Source: Takifugu bimaculatus (lineage: Eukaryota > Chordata > Actinopteri > Tetraodontiformes > Tetraodontidae). From it: 64,000 nucleotides of DNA. The stretch lies in assembly GCA_004026145.2 (NCBI GenBank), contig CP034977.1, forward strand, positions 5,891,713 through 5,955,712. Direction: 5' to 3'. This document shows positions 50,757-63,118 of the stretch, one piece after another (within the stretch, counting starts at the first letter, position 1; every line of letters begins with the position of its first letter). The position numbers were made by a program, and so were the translations under genes. The notes below the pieces were generated by a model. That model saw only the letters and a program-made list of their open reading frames with translations. It was not told where the DNA came from and searched no databases.

Positions 50757-51312
50757 ATAACATATATAAAACATCATATATAACATCATAACATAATATA
50801 TAACATCATAATTAAAACATCATATATAACATCATAAATAAAACATCATATATAACATCATAAATAGCATCATATATAACATCATAAATAAAACATAATA
50901 TATAACATCATAAATAAAACATCATAAATAGAACATCTTAAATAACATCATAAATAAAACATCATATATAACATCATAAATAACATCATAAATAAAACAT
51001 AATATATAACATCATAAATAAAACATCATAAATAGAACATCTTAAATAACATCATAAATAAAACATAATATATAACATCATAAATAAAACATCATAAATA
51101 GAACATCTTAAATAACATCATAAATAAAACATAATATATAACATCATAAATAAGACATAATATATAACATCATATATAACATCATAAATAAAACATCATA
51201 TATAACATCATAAATAAAACATCACATATAACATCCTATATAACATCCTAAATAACATCATATATAACATAAATAACATCATATATAACATCGTATATAA
51301 CATCATATATAA
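50757..51312. repeat. AT-rich tandem array with ACATCATA core
   Basis: About 555 bases built from 12-15 base monomers around AACATCATA, alternating with AATAAA or TATAT. Higher-order repeats occur: a block with AACATAATATATAAC...AACATCTTAAAT recurs several times between 50,890 and 51,150. No coding capacity. It merges into the 56-bp minisatellite. Confidence 0.93.
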
Positions 51313-51678
51313 CCAGTGTCCTCATCCCCGCCATCGTATATAACATCGTATATAATCATAACCAGTGTCCTCATCCCCGCCCTCCCACTATACCATCATG
51401 TATAACATCATATATAACCAGTGTCCTCATCCCCGCCCTCCCACTATACCATCATGTATAACATCATATATAACCAGTGTCCTCATCCCCGCCCTCCCAC
51501 TATACCATCATGTATAACATCATATATAACCAGTGTCCTCATCCCCGCCCTCCCACTATACCATCATGTATAACATCATATATAACCAGTGTCCTCATCC
51601 CCGCCCTCCCACTATACCATCATGTATAACATCATATATAACCAGTGTCCTCATCCCCGCCCTCCCACTATAACCAGT
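51313..51678. repeat. 56-bp composite minisatellite
   Basis: Seven copies of the GC-rich core CCAGTGTCCTCATCCCCGCC at 51313, 51362, 51418, 51474, 51530, 51586 and 51642. From the second copy on, the spacing is exactly 56 bases and the copies are essentially identical. Each unit joins the core to a CTCCCACTATACC segment and an AT-rich ACATCATATATAA tail taken from the neighbouring array. The first copy is a shorter variant that lacks the middle segment. Confidence 0.96.
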
Positions 51679-53150
51679 CTGATGATGGTGTTAGCATGAA
51701 AGCCTCCCAAAAATCGTCATCCATGCGATGGATCTGTCACTTCCTGTCAACCTTTGCTGGCGTCTTCATCCGCCATCAGGACGTCACCCTGGCGGCGGCG
51801 GGGACACCCTGGCGGCCTGTCCTCGGGTATGGCGTCCTCCACGTATGGCGCCGCCTTTGTCCGCAGCCACGCTGAAGGAATCTGAAAGTAAGCAGATTTG
51901 TAACGGACGTTAGCGGCCTGAGGAACAATCGTGGCGCATCGGCGAGGACAAACATGTTCTTTATAGTGTGTGTGTGGGGGGGGGGGGGGGGACATTCTCA
52001 CACCACAGATAAAAATATTTTCACACGTCCAGAAATCCAACAGACGTCGGCACAAGTTTGAGCCCGCAGGAGAGGTGGGATTACTGGAGTAATCAGATTA
52101 CACCAGGGAGTACCCATGAGGGAACGTAGGGAGGATCGTAACGGAGAAAGTCGGGAGAATTCGTATCTTAATCTGAGATTCTAAAGATCAAAGAGATCAA
52201 AGAAATACAGAAGAGAATCAGAAAGGAAATTTTGAACTTCTGAAATGTGGGAAAGCAGAAATCAGATTAAACTGGAAAAAATAATTTTGATTTAAATATC
52301 AACAGGATTTGCAGGAAGGCAGTAAATTCTAGTTTTCTAGAAATTACTAGAATAAATTCTAGTGAAGTTTTTTTTTTTTTTAGTTTTGTTGTAATTTTTT
52401 TTATAATTCTTGGAACAAAATTTGGAATTATGGAGAAAAGTGAAATAATTAATCCGGAATTTTTCCTCTGTCATTTTGAGGCCGAAGGGGGAAAAAAAAC
52501 CCAAAATAAATTAAATTGGGGGTAAAAAAACCAAGATCAAAGACAGATCTGAAATAGCTTTGATTTAAATATCAGAACCTGGAAACCTGGATTAAGAGAA
52601 TTACTGAGAAAAATGACACATTAATAATTTAAAGATACATATAAAAAGGGGAATATTTGATGATTTCTAGTGCTTGATTACGTAAAGATGCTAAAGTTGC
52701 TCGTTGCAAACACAAACAACAAAAAATGTGTCAGAAAACAGATAAATGAAAGGTTTGAACCTTTTAAAACAAGTTTTGCTCATCTTTTAATAAGCGTACA
52801 CCACTCCATACTAAATTTTTCAATCTTAAAATCACATTTTTCTCTCTAAATTTTGTCTCTTTTGGCAGTAAAAAAACAAACAAACAACAACTCCCACCAG
52901 TTAGCAGTCGTTTAGCTCGTAGCTGGACTCAGCTGGGGACCCCTGTTACTAGGAAGGATGGAACACGGATCCTGGCTATTGGCCGGAACAAGCGGGATTT
53001 TCGTCCAATCAGAGGCGTCCTGGCAGCAGCGCCGCCACATCCGTACAGATCCAATTATTGTGGTGCCTCTAACAGCGGCACCGGCTGAAGTGGACCTCAA
53101 ATACCTGTCAGAAAGGTCAAAGACAAGGACGACGGAGCTGCCACTGGATA

Positions 53151-53186
<36 letters not shown>

Positions 53187-53191
53187 ACACA
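53151..53191. repeat. (CA)n microsatellite
   Basis: CA tract of about 40 bases with one GA interruption. Confidence 0.95.
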
Positions 53192-54700
53192 CTGTAATTA
53201 TCTTAAAGCTAAACAATAATTACCGTTCCACCTGTTTCTTTACTGCAGCTACTTTAATCATATCTGAAAGTTTGAAGATTTTTTTCCCCTCATTTTTACA
53301 ATAATAAAAGAGACGTTTTATTGACCTGCCGTTAATTGTTGCTGATACCGGCTCAGGCTAATGCTGATGTTTAGCCGTAGCTTTTAGCTTCCCGCTGCTC
53401 TTCTCACCTGAGGCCTCCTGCTGTGACCCATCGGCCTCAAGAGTCGACGTCTTTCGGGGACGGACTCGTTGACGAGTGCTGTGGGGTCACCTGGAGGTGT
53501 GGCTAAAGGTCACTGCCGCCACGGCGTCTCTGCATCAGCCAGGAAATGTTGGTTTTCCAGGCAGAGCTGCTGTTCAAATGTGTATAATCCTCCTTTGCTC
53601 TGAAGGTAATCGTCCTTCAGCCGAGCATGATGGCAGCTCTTTCATCTCCTGACTTAACACCCGTCTACTGACCTTCAAGAACCTCCTGACCACCCTGTGG
53701 CCTTTGCAGACGAATGCTTTGTTATGGTGTGTGTGGATTGGGTGTGTGTGTGTGTGTTTAGGCTGCAGTCTGACCTTTTCTGACATTTGACCTTTGACTA
53801 AGTGCGTTAGCGATAGTGGATGTTTGTCCTTTTTCCTCATGTTTTCCTCAACGTTTCTGGAAGAAACAGTTCCCAGATGAAAATATCACCACCGGTGATG
53901 TCAAAGACGCGTAAAATGACATAATGACTTGAAGTTAGCGTTAAAAAAAAACCAAAAACATCTTGCCTTTAACGGTAACTTGTTTACCCATAAAGTTCCC
54001 TTAAAACATGGCGTTCTGAAGCTGAACAGGAGCTGCGGCCAAGCCAAATAACTTAAATCGTAAATAAACTTTAACTTTGTGTGGGGCTTTTAGCCTGATT
54101 ACGCTGGACCTGCGTCACCAGAACAAGCAAACACCAGCTGTGCGATGCTAGTCCTGAGTCTTGCTAACATTAGTGTTTGTCCCACAGATAAAACGTAAGT
54201 AAAGGCTTCTATGGCACCACAGAAACCATTAACGCCAATAGGTTGAGTTTATGTGCTTCTAAATTGAATTTCAGTAAGTTAAATCCAAACATTGAACCAA
54301 AAAATTAATACAGGTACAATATATATTTCAGGATCTTAAATTACTTTGTCCTACGTGCGCTTTCCTCCTTTTGATTTAAAGGTGTGTTGAGATGCCACAA
54401 AAGTATGTAGCTAACAAAAACAAGTAATTTCAGATGTAGCTGTAAAATGCTGATAGCATGCTAACAGGCAGATGCCAACGAAGCTAACATAAGCCGCATA
54501 TTAATACATATCAATTAAATTAAAGATATTCCAGCTGGACGTTTTAAATTTTATTTTATATGAAATTATCATCTTTGATTTTATTGTTTGTACACGTCGT
54601 CGTGCTTTTAACTGAACTGAATGTGGCGGAAATCTTCTCCGTAGGTCAGCTGACCTCACGCGACACTTTTTGACGCGCGGCCGGAAACGCGGTGACTGCC

Positions 54701-54715
54701 GCCCCCTGCTGGCGG
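54701..54715 (-). promoter_or_regulatory. CTCF-like motif
   Basis: The - strand reads CCGCCAGCAGGGGGC, with a full match to CCASYAGRKGGC. It lies in the spacer between the microRNA cluster and sorl1. Confidence 0.45.
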
Positions 54716-55359
54716 CCGCCAGCAACCACAGCTGCGAGGGCTGAAAATACGTCATTTAAATCAGGTTTCTGAGAAAGAAAAGGTGGATTTTTATTATTCC
54801 AAATCATTGAATATAACTAAAATATAAAATAAATATATAACTCCAGTTAGCATATTTGCATTCTGCCGTTTAATTCCAAATACTTATGTTTTACAACAAA
54901 AAAAAGTACTTTTCCTCATTGAATCATTTCGCAATCAGTGGTTTACAGCATAAAGTATCTCGATACTCGAACAAACCTGGTTTAGAGAAGAAAAAAAACA
55001 CTCCAAACACAACAGATTTGGATTTTTATTTCAGTATAAGTGGGTTTTTCTTTTTTAAAACACTTTGCACAGATTCTCTAGATGTGACCTTTGAGGTCAC
55101 GAGCGAGCGAGACGTCAACATCTTTACACAAAATCCGACAGGATCAAAGTCTGTGCCCAATGACATCGAAGCAAAACTACCTGACAGCTCAGACAAGTGG
55201 GGAGCAAACGATCACACGTCATTAATAATAATTACAATTTATACATGTGTAAAACCTGACTAAAAAAGAGAGAATTACTGTCGGGCTTCAACCAGCCGGG
55301 ACAGGATAAAAGCAGTGATGTGACAAATAATTCAATGCCCAAACAGTCTCCACCCGAGT

Positions 55360-55380
55360 TGTGTGTGTGTGTGTGTGTGT
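55360..55380. repeat. (TG)n microsatellite
   Basis: TG tract of about 21 bases. Confidence 0.93.
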
Positions 55381-56486
55381 TGCGCGCATTTTAATTAACA
55401 AGTTACGCTACAAAACAAGAGTCCTACTAAGGCAACAAATGTCAGAAATCAAATTAAAAATGCCAGAAAATCAAGTTAAAAGGCCAAAACACACAAAAAA
55501 GCCCAAACAGCTAGAGGAGAAAAAGATCCTGAAAATATCAGAATGTGTGTGTGAACTGATGTGGCCATCGGAAAAGGCCGGAACTTCTCAGGTGGAGATC
55601 GGATCGTGACGTAGCTTTAAGTGTGGATTAGAAAATACATTCATGGAAATGTCGTTACAAACAAAACAAAGGGCAGAAAACCTTCAGCTCCACCAGATCG
55701 ACAGGCAAAAGCTCAATCAAGCCTCTGAAATGGCCCCGCTAGCTAGCCTCTCTATGCTAACTGGATTGTAAAGCGTGTGTGTTCTGGGGGCCGTGGTTGC
55801 TGGAACCAGCCCGACGAGAGGTTGAAAGGTAACCAAGCGCCACCACAGAGCTGCATTTTAGGGCTAGCACTCAGTTAGCTGCACTGGATGCTAATTCACG
55901 TTGCCTTAAGAAGGGCGCTCACGGTGGCCACTCAAAGGATTACACCGGTTCGACTACATTGGGACTAGACTTCAGGCTCCTTTGAAGCAACAAACACACC
56001 CTAAAATATTGCGCTAAACGTCCCGCGGGCGCCTTTCTTGGACGGACGGACGGCCCCGCCTGCGCCACGGCGGCGATGGCGGCTCTGCGCTGGTGTTCCC
56101 TGAGAACCCTCTTCCTCTACGGGGGGAACGACGCGGTGCAGCGATGCGAGGAGAACACTTCACAAGCCAATATTTACAGACAACGTTCTCCAGGGTCACG
56201 TGGCGTGGACAGACGGACAGACGGACATGCAACAGTGTGCTGGTGGCGGCAAATCAAAGGTGGCGTAACGAGGACAAGACACCGCGTTTAAATCTCTGAG
56301 CTGATTGGCCGAGACGGGCCGGACGCAGCCGTGAGAACCGCCGCAGAACCGCAAGCAGGAGGTTCCTCAGACGTTCTGGGCTGTTAGCATATGGAGCTTC
56401 CTGTGACCGGTCCGCTTCGCTTCACCCTCTGGATGCTCGTTTTGGCCTCAAGCGCCGACCCGTTGCCGCGGCGACGCCTTTCACAG

Positions 56487-56643
56487 TTTATTTTCTGATC
56501 ACATATTTTCCATCAATATAAAAAATAAGTTATTGCGCATCCAAAAAAAGTGCATTTGAAAAATATCGCTCTCTCTTTCAGGCTTCCCAGCCGGCAGCGG
56601 TCTCCGCCCCTCTGGAATGGCTGGGGGGGGGGGCGGGGCCTCG
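56487..56643 (-). terminator. sorl1: sorl1 proximal 3' UTR and poly(A) signal
   Basis: A canonical AATAAA on the - strand lies at 56487-56492, about 150 bases after the stop. Longer 3' UTRs are usual for this gene, so other downstream signals may also be used. Confidence 0.45.
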
Positions 56644-56998
56644 CTATGCGATCACCATGGGAACGTCGTCCGAAAAGCCGCTGATCATGGGAGCGTCTTC
56701 GTCGTCGTCGCCTGGGGAGCAGGGAGAGGAAGGAGGTGAGTTTTCAGACCCGCGCGATGGCTCGGAGGAAGGAGACGCTCCTCACCCAGCTCGTCCCCGG
56801 AGGAGAAGATGGCGGAGCCCAGGCGGGAGTTGTAGTGGGAGTTGGCGAAGGTGGTGAAGTTGTTCTGCAGCCGGCGGTGACGCAGGTAGAGGACCACCAG
56901 GCCTCCGCAGACGCCCAGCAGCAGCAGGAAGAGCACCGGCACCACCACGGCCGCCATGTCGCCCGCCTGGCCGCCGGAGCGCGAGGCGTCGCCGCCTC
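56644..56998 (-). other. sorl1: sorl1 membrane span and cytoplasmic sorting tail
   Basis: Two exons, 56786-56998 and 56644-56711. The first starts with a short linker (GGGDASRSGGQ), then the span MAAVVVPVLFLLLLGVCGGL, a basic stop RHRR, and FANSHY at 56832-56849. FANSHY is the retromer (VPS26) and endocytosis signal of SorLA. The last exon has an acidic stretch GDDDEDAP and ends DDVPMVIA, the GGA adaptor motif. Both exons are in phase and all known trafficking signals are present, which argues that the protein is, or was recently, functional. Confidence 0.95.
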
Positions 56999-58227
56999 CT
57001 GCTCAGGTGGACACCGCATGTATGAGCCCGAGCGTGTGTGTGTGTGTGTGAGCGTGCGTTTACCTGCTGTCAGCTGGTCGTACAGCAGCAGCGCCGCCTC
57101 GCCGCACAGCTGCCCGCCGACCAGGCAGCGCGCCTGCACGGAGAAGGTGTAGTTGTGTCCCAGCTGCAGGCTGCTGATGCGGAAGTACGTCTCCGTGGTG
57201 TTCCCCAGGAAGGACGTCTGGTTGGTCACGCTGTCGTACACGTGCACCTCGTAGCCCTGGGGGAGGAACAAGGAGCCTTCAGGACCGCCGGGCCACCGCG
57301 TCCCCGCTGGACGCCGCCACTCACCCGACTCTCGTCGAAGCCTTTCTCCCGGACGGCGAGACTCTTCCAGAGCAGGAAGACGTGGTCGTTCTCCGTCAGG
57401 ATCTTCAGGGCTTCGGGAGCGGGAAGAGGAACTGCAGCAGAGGGAGACAGTTGACCCCCAACCACCAAATAAACCTCATCTTTGACATTTAGCTCCGCCC
57501 CTTCCACTAAGACGTGTGCTTTGAATGCCCCCTGGTGGCCGTTCAGCAGTAACTGACGACCCGCCCCCCCACCACCGTCCTGTCACTTCCTGTAACTTCC
57601 TGTCACTTCCTGTTACCTGTGCTGAGAGTGAAGCTCGCCTCCTTGCTCATGTTGCGCAGGCGGACGGTCACGCTGTAGCGCCCACCGGGCTCCAGGCCTC
57701 TCAGCAGGTACTCCACCGTGTTGTTCCGGGTGGTCACTTTGTAGTCCCACTCCACCTTACGGACGGCGTCACGCACGTGGATCGCATACGTCTGGGGAGG
57801 GAGGGAACCGTCAGGCGCTGCTTTAGGAGGGGGCGGAGCCTGCTGTCAGGAGTTCCTACCAGAGGCTCGTTCGGGGAGTCGTACGGCGGCTGCCACTTCA
57901 GCACCGCCTGCGTCTTCTCCGCCCGCACGCGGTGGAGGATTCCTGGGCGGGAGCCTCTCGTTGGGAATCATTTTGACCACCGAGAGGTCGGACGGGGGCC
58001 CCAGGAAGGGGGAGATGGCTCGAACCTGGACAGGAACGCAGGAGAGCGGCGTCGTGGGGAACAGTGCGACAAATTAAAGGCGGCAGCGGCGGGACGGGAG
58101 GACTCACCAGGAACAGGTACTGCTCGCCGCTGTCCACCACGACCGTCAGGCCGAGGGACGCCGCGCTGAAGTGGCGAGGACTGCGGTACAGATCCAGGAA
58201 GGAGGTGGCGTAGAACACGCCGTACAT

Positions 58228-58265
<38 letters not shown>

Positions 58266-59126
58266 AAGCTGGCGCGGCCGTCACGCGTCCACTGTGGAGG
58301 ACTCGTACCTGAGCGGCGGCCCCGCCCACGGTCCAGCTGCACTCCACAGCCGTCTGGTTGAGGGCCCGCGATTTGAGGAGGGGTCGTTCTGGCTGCACGC
58401 CGCCAGGTCTGATGGTGGGACAGGGCGGTGGGACTGTCTCCGATCATCGTGTGGGCCCACACCGCCACCTCGTACACCGTCCCCGCCGTCAGGTTGGTAG
58501 CTGCAAATGACATCGCCTCAGATTTTCCAAACGCTCCATAAAAGCCGCCATTTTAGCGAGACGCTCGGTACCGTTGAGGAACTTGTCCGCCACTGTGAAG
58601 TTCCTGCTCTCCTTGACGTGGGTGTCGAACTGCCAGGACAGATACACCACGTACTGTTTGACCTGAGGGGCAGACCAGAGAGTCGGTCACCACTCTGCAG
58701 GTGGGATCGGGACGGGGTCGTCGGAGCGGCTCCGTTACCTCGTACTGGGAGTTGAAGCTGAAGGAAAAGCTCATGGAGTCGGCCGTGATGGCGTCCGCGA
58801 CCACGGAGGGAGGAGGAAGAGCTGCGGTGCAGGAGAAACATCAAATTTGATCAAACAGCCGCCAGCACCTGCACAGGTAATCCGTGACCTGCAATAGCGC
58901 CGCTCTGCCGCTAGATGTCAGCGTTCGCCCTCGCGCGCAGCCCCAAAAACGCCTTTTCCTTCGTTCCCACTTGGACATTTTTAGCACAAACCAACCTAAA
59001 GGTGAGAGAAGGAGCTGACCTTTCTTTGGGGTGATGGACTTCACCTCTGACCAGTTGCCGACGCCTCGACTCGTCACCGCTGAGACCTGATGAAGGACGT
59101 CACAGGTCACACTGGGTCTACAGTGT

Positions 59127-59160
<34 letters not shown>

Positions 59161-62100
59161 TCTCACCCTGAACTTGTACAGAGTGTCCGACTGCAGATCC
59201 TTCACCTCCAGCTTGGTGGCGCTGCATCTCTGAGACGTCCAATCGAGCCCCCCTTTCTCGCTGTACTCCACCTGAAGAGGTTAAAGCTGTTGATGGGTTC
59301 CGGTCCAACCCGGACGGGTTAAATCTGGGCCGAGCTGAAACTCACGATGTATTCCCTGATGAGGCCGTGCGCTTTGTCAGGAGCGCTCCAGGAAACTTGC
59401 ACCTTCCCGTCCTCGCCGTGGTCACAGGACAGCTGCAGGTTCCCGGGCGGGTCGGGCACTTTGGGACACATTTAAAAACGGGGCGAGTCAGAACCCGTCC
59501 CCTATAAGTGGACTAAAGCCGGGTCTGAGCAGCTACTCACGTCCCTCTGGTGTCCTCACTGTGATCAGCTCGTTGCTCTTGTGCAGCTTACTGAGACACT
59601 GGGTCAGAACCTTGACCTGGTAGGTGGTATCGGGCTTCAGCACCGTCAGCTTGTAAGCAGGCCTTGTTGCTGTGGGTGTCCATGGTTGTCCACGGCTGCG
59701 TCCCCACGACCCTGAGGAAGAGACGGGCTCAGCACCGTATCAGGGAGTCACAATATCACAGGTCTCACCTGTAGTAAATGAGGAAGGAGCAGGAATTCAG
59801 AGGGAAGGTTTTTGGGCCGAGACCACGTCAGCGTGACGGATCCATAGAAGTCCGGCGTCCAATGGAGGTTCTGGACTTTATAGGTCTGCGTATCAGCTGG
59901 GAGAGACGGGAGAGTTCAGCCTGTGCACAGGTGACCGGCGGGTGGTCCTGACCGGGTTTGTGGGACCTACTGGTGCAGTTGTCCTCGTCGCTGTGGTCGG
60001 AGCAGTCCAGGAAGCCGTCGCACCGCTCGCCGTCCAGCAGGCAGGCCTCGCCGTCAGAGCAGCGGGTCCCGTTGAGGCAGAACAGGGGCCCCCGCGTGGC
60101 TGCAGGGGGGAGGACAGGCAGGTTTACCACCGCCGTCGAGCGACTCTTACTCTCCCGAACAGGCGGCGGACTCACGGCAGCGGGCCTCGTCGGAGCCGTC
60201 CTGGCAGTGGGGCCGGCCGTCGCAGCGCTGCCAGTCCGGGATGCAGACGGGGGGCCGGAGGCACAGGAAGTGACCCCGGCTGCAGCGGTCCGGGGAATGT
60301 TGGGGCGTGGGGGTGGCGGCTGGCGCCAGCGTCACGGAGCCGTTGGCTGCTGTCACAGAAACCAGGAAGTCAGTGCGGAGCTTCACATTGATACAGGTGA
60401 AGGGGGGGGGGGGAGTGGGGGTGGTACCGGTGGGACAGCCCAGCTCGTCGCTGCCGTCGGGACAGTCGGCGTAACCGTCGCACACCCAGGAGTCGATGAC
60501 GCACACTCCGGAGCCGCAGTGGAAGCGGTTGGGGGCGCAGGTGGAGGGGCCCGGGGCTGCGGTGTGAGGGGTGGCGCCACCTGCAGGGACGAGAGCACAA
60601 GATGCGGTCCAGACAAACACGCCTTCGCGCTCCGGTGCTGCGAGGAGCGGCGCCCACCTGTGCACTGGGTCTCGTCGGACCAGTCTCTGCAGTCGTTCTC
60701 GCCGTCGCACTTCCACCACGTCGGGATGCAGCGTCCGTTTTTACACTCAAACTGGAAGTACCGGGAGCAGCCCGGAACGTCGGTGGGAGCGGCTGAAACA
60801 GACACAAGAGCGTCAGAAGCCATCGCCACCGGGTCGGCGGCGCCGGCGGCCGCGCCAGCTTACCGCAGTTGGCCTCGTCGGAGTAATCCCCGCAGTCGTC
60901 CATGCCGTCGCACTTCCACTCCAGGCTCACGCACACACCGTTGGCGCACTGGAAGGTGTAGGCGTCACACACTTTTCCAAACTCCGACGGCACGGCTGCG
61001 CGGCGACACACGTTAGCGTTAGCGTAGCAGAACACGGGAAGGGGCGGAGTCACGGGATCGTCGCTCACCGCAGCCGGCGTACTCGGAGTCCTCGTCGGAT
61101 CCGTCCTTGCAGTGCTTGATCCCGTCACAGACCAGGGACTGGAACAGACACTGGGCCCGGTTCTTGCACACAAACTCCATGTAGCGCGTGCACAGAGGTT
61201 CTACGGGCGACAACGGGCGAGTCACCACGCGTCACCTGAAGCGTTCTCCCGAAACCGCCCTCCACTCACCGCAGTTGTGCTCGTCGGCGCCGTCCGAACA
61301 CTCCTGGACGCCGTTGCAGTGGGCAGGTGGCGGGCAGGCAGGTTTGATTGGAGCACAGGAAGCCGTTACACTGGGGCCCCTCTGAAATCCCAGGACGGAA
61401 CCGTTATGAGCTGCTTCCTGCTCCGCCTCTTCAACGACGGCGTGCCGACTTACCGCAGTACTGCGGGTCTTCGTCCGAGCCGTCCTGGCAGTCGTCGTCG
61501 CCGTCGCACATCCAGCGCTGCGGGATGCAGTGACCCGTGTGGCACTGGAAGCTGTTGGCCTCGCAGGTATGGTGGCCCACTGGGGTCAAACGGAGAGAAA
61601 CGGTAACCGCGCTGAAGATCGGCGCCGCCCTCCGGCGGTCCGCCGCCCCGCCCCTGCCCCGCCCTCACCCGTGCAGTTGGCCTCGTCCGACCAATCCCTG
61701 CAGTCGTTGTCGCCGTCGCAGCGCCACGCCTCGCGGATGCAAACGCCTCGGGCGCACGTGAACTCCCCGGCGCCGCACTGGTGCGACTCTGAGACAGAGA
61801 CCACAACGCCGTCAGCAAATTTAATCTGGACCGGCGTCCCGCAGGGCTCCGTGTCGGCACTTCTGCCGTTACGGCGGTAACCTGAGCGACCCGGGAGTTA
61901 CCGCAGTGTTCTTCGTCGCTGTTGTCGCCGCAGTCGTCCTCGTGGTCGCACTTGAAGGCCAGCGGGATGCAGGACCCCTGAGGCCACGCAGCGGAACTGG
62001 TTGGCTGGGTCGCAGGTGGTGGTCGCTAAAGGATGCAGACGACAGTGGTCAGAGGCGGGAAGCGAGGAACCAGTGCGACCCGCCGGCTGGAGGCTTACGG

Positions 62101-63071
62101 CACTCTTGCTCGTCGCTCATGTCGCCGCAGTCGTTGTCGCTGTCGCACTTCCAGATGCTGCTGATGCAGCGGCCGTTGGAGCAGCGGTACTGGTTGGGCA
62201 GACAGCTGTGCTCTGGTGGGAGGAGAGGATTAATCACACAGATGTTGAGGCACCAGAATCACGCCGCCGCCGCCGCCTCACCGGTCTTGACGCAGGTTTT
62301 GTTTTGCAGCTGGTAGCCGCTCGGGCACTGGCACTGCAGGTCGCCGTCGGCGGTGGCTACGGTCGGGGCGCCGTCCGGGCAGACGCAGGTGTGTCGCTGA
62401 CCCGGCTGAGGGAGACACAGGAGGCTGCACGGCCGATCGGCACAGGCGTTGAGGCCTGAGGGCAAACGGACGGCACGGACCGGTCAGGAGACCCGGTTCA
62501 GACTGGGGAAGATGCAGCGAACACTGCGCCCCCTGGTGGTCATTTCTGATGTCCTCACCTCTGTTCTTCCCTTTGTAGAAGATCTTCAGGTCCATGACTC
62601 CGGTCAGTCTGCCGACAATCAGCTCGCTGCTCTGGGAGCCGGCTTTGGGAGCTTTGAAGATCCCCATTCTGGACCAGTCGTCCCAGTACAGCTCATTCTG
62701 AAACCCAGAACCCCAGTGAGACCCGTTCAAACGCCTTCACCGGCGAACTCCTGCTCACCTTGAAGACGGCGATGGCGTACGGGTGGGGCAGCCCTTCCAT
62801 CAGGACGCTCCGCTGCCCCCCCCTGAAGTCGGCCCTCTCGATGCGGTCGCTGTAGGCTTCGGTCCAGTACAGCCAGCGGTCGTCGGCCGTGATCCCGTTG
62901 GGCCAGCGGACGCCCTGGGACGCGATGCAGGACACGTTGGTTCCGTCCATGAACCCGCGATAAACTCCGGCCGCCCGGTCGCCCCAGTCGGTCCAGAACA
63001 TCAGACTGGGAGGCGGACAGGGAGGATTTAGCTACAGGTGTATCACATCAAAACGACCCGGCTGTGTGACA

Positions 63072-63118
<47 letters not shown>

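Larger units (their letters stand above)
51679..56486. other. spacer downstream of sorl1, no gene seen
   Basis: Mostly AT-rich DNA to about 53,300, then mixed. No conserved exon or hairpin recognised. The last part may include sorl1 3' UTR if the poly(A) signal near 56,490 is not the one used. Confidence 0.45.
57064..59896 (-). other. sorl1: sorl1 fibronectin type III domain exons (six FN3)
   Basis: Exons in transcript order: 59769-59896, 59541-59711, 59346-59458, 59167-59271, 59020-59086, 58739-58821, 58572-58662, 58309-58500, 58108-58227, 57860-58025, 57617-57791, 57325-57431, 57064-57256. Landmarks are VLKPDTTYQVKV, TPEGLPDPPGNLQLS (junction), HGLIREYI, VTSRGVGNW, YGVFYATSFLDLYR, VVKMIP, PYDSPNEPL, LEPGG and LGHNYTFSVQARC. 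In human SorLA the FN3 array supports dimerisation. Exons 59769-59896, 59541-59711, 58309-58500 and 57860-58025 each carry one surplus base. The remaining nine agree in phase with their neighbours. Confidence 0.92.

Noticed and set aside
51313..51678. Regular repeats resembling a CRISPR array at first glance
   Set aside because: The whole 56-base unit repeats without unique spacers, in a vertebrate genome. It is a minisatellite.
59958..61016. 352-codon open frame on the + strand
   Set aside because: It is the antisense of the sorl1 LDLR class A exons and their short introns. The - strand explains it fully, and its own product has no motif.
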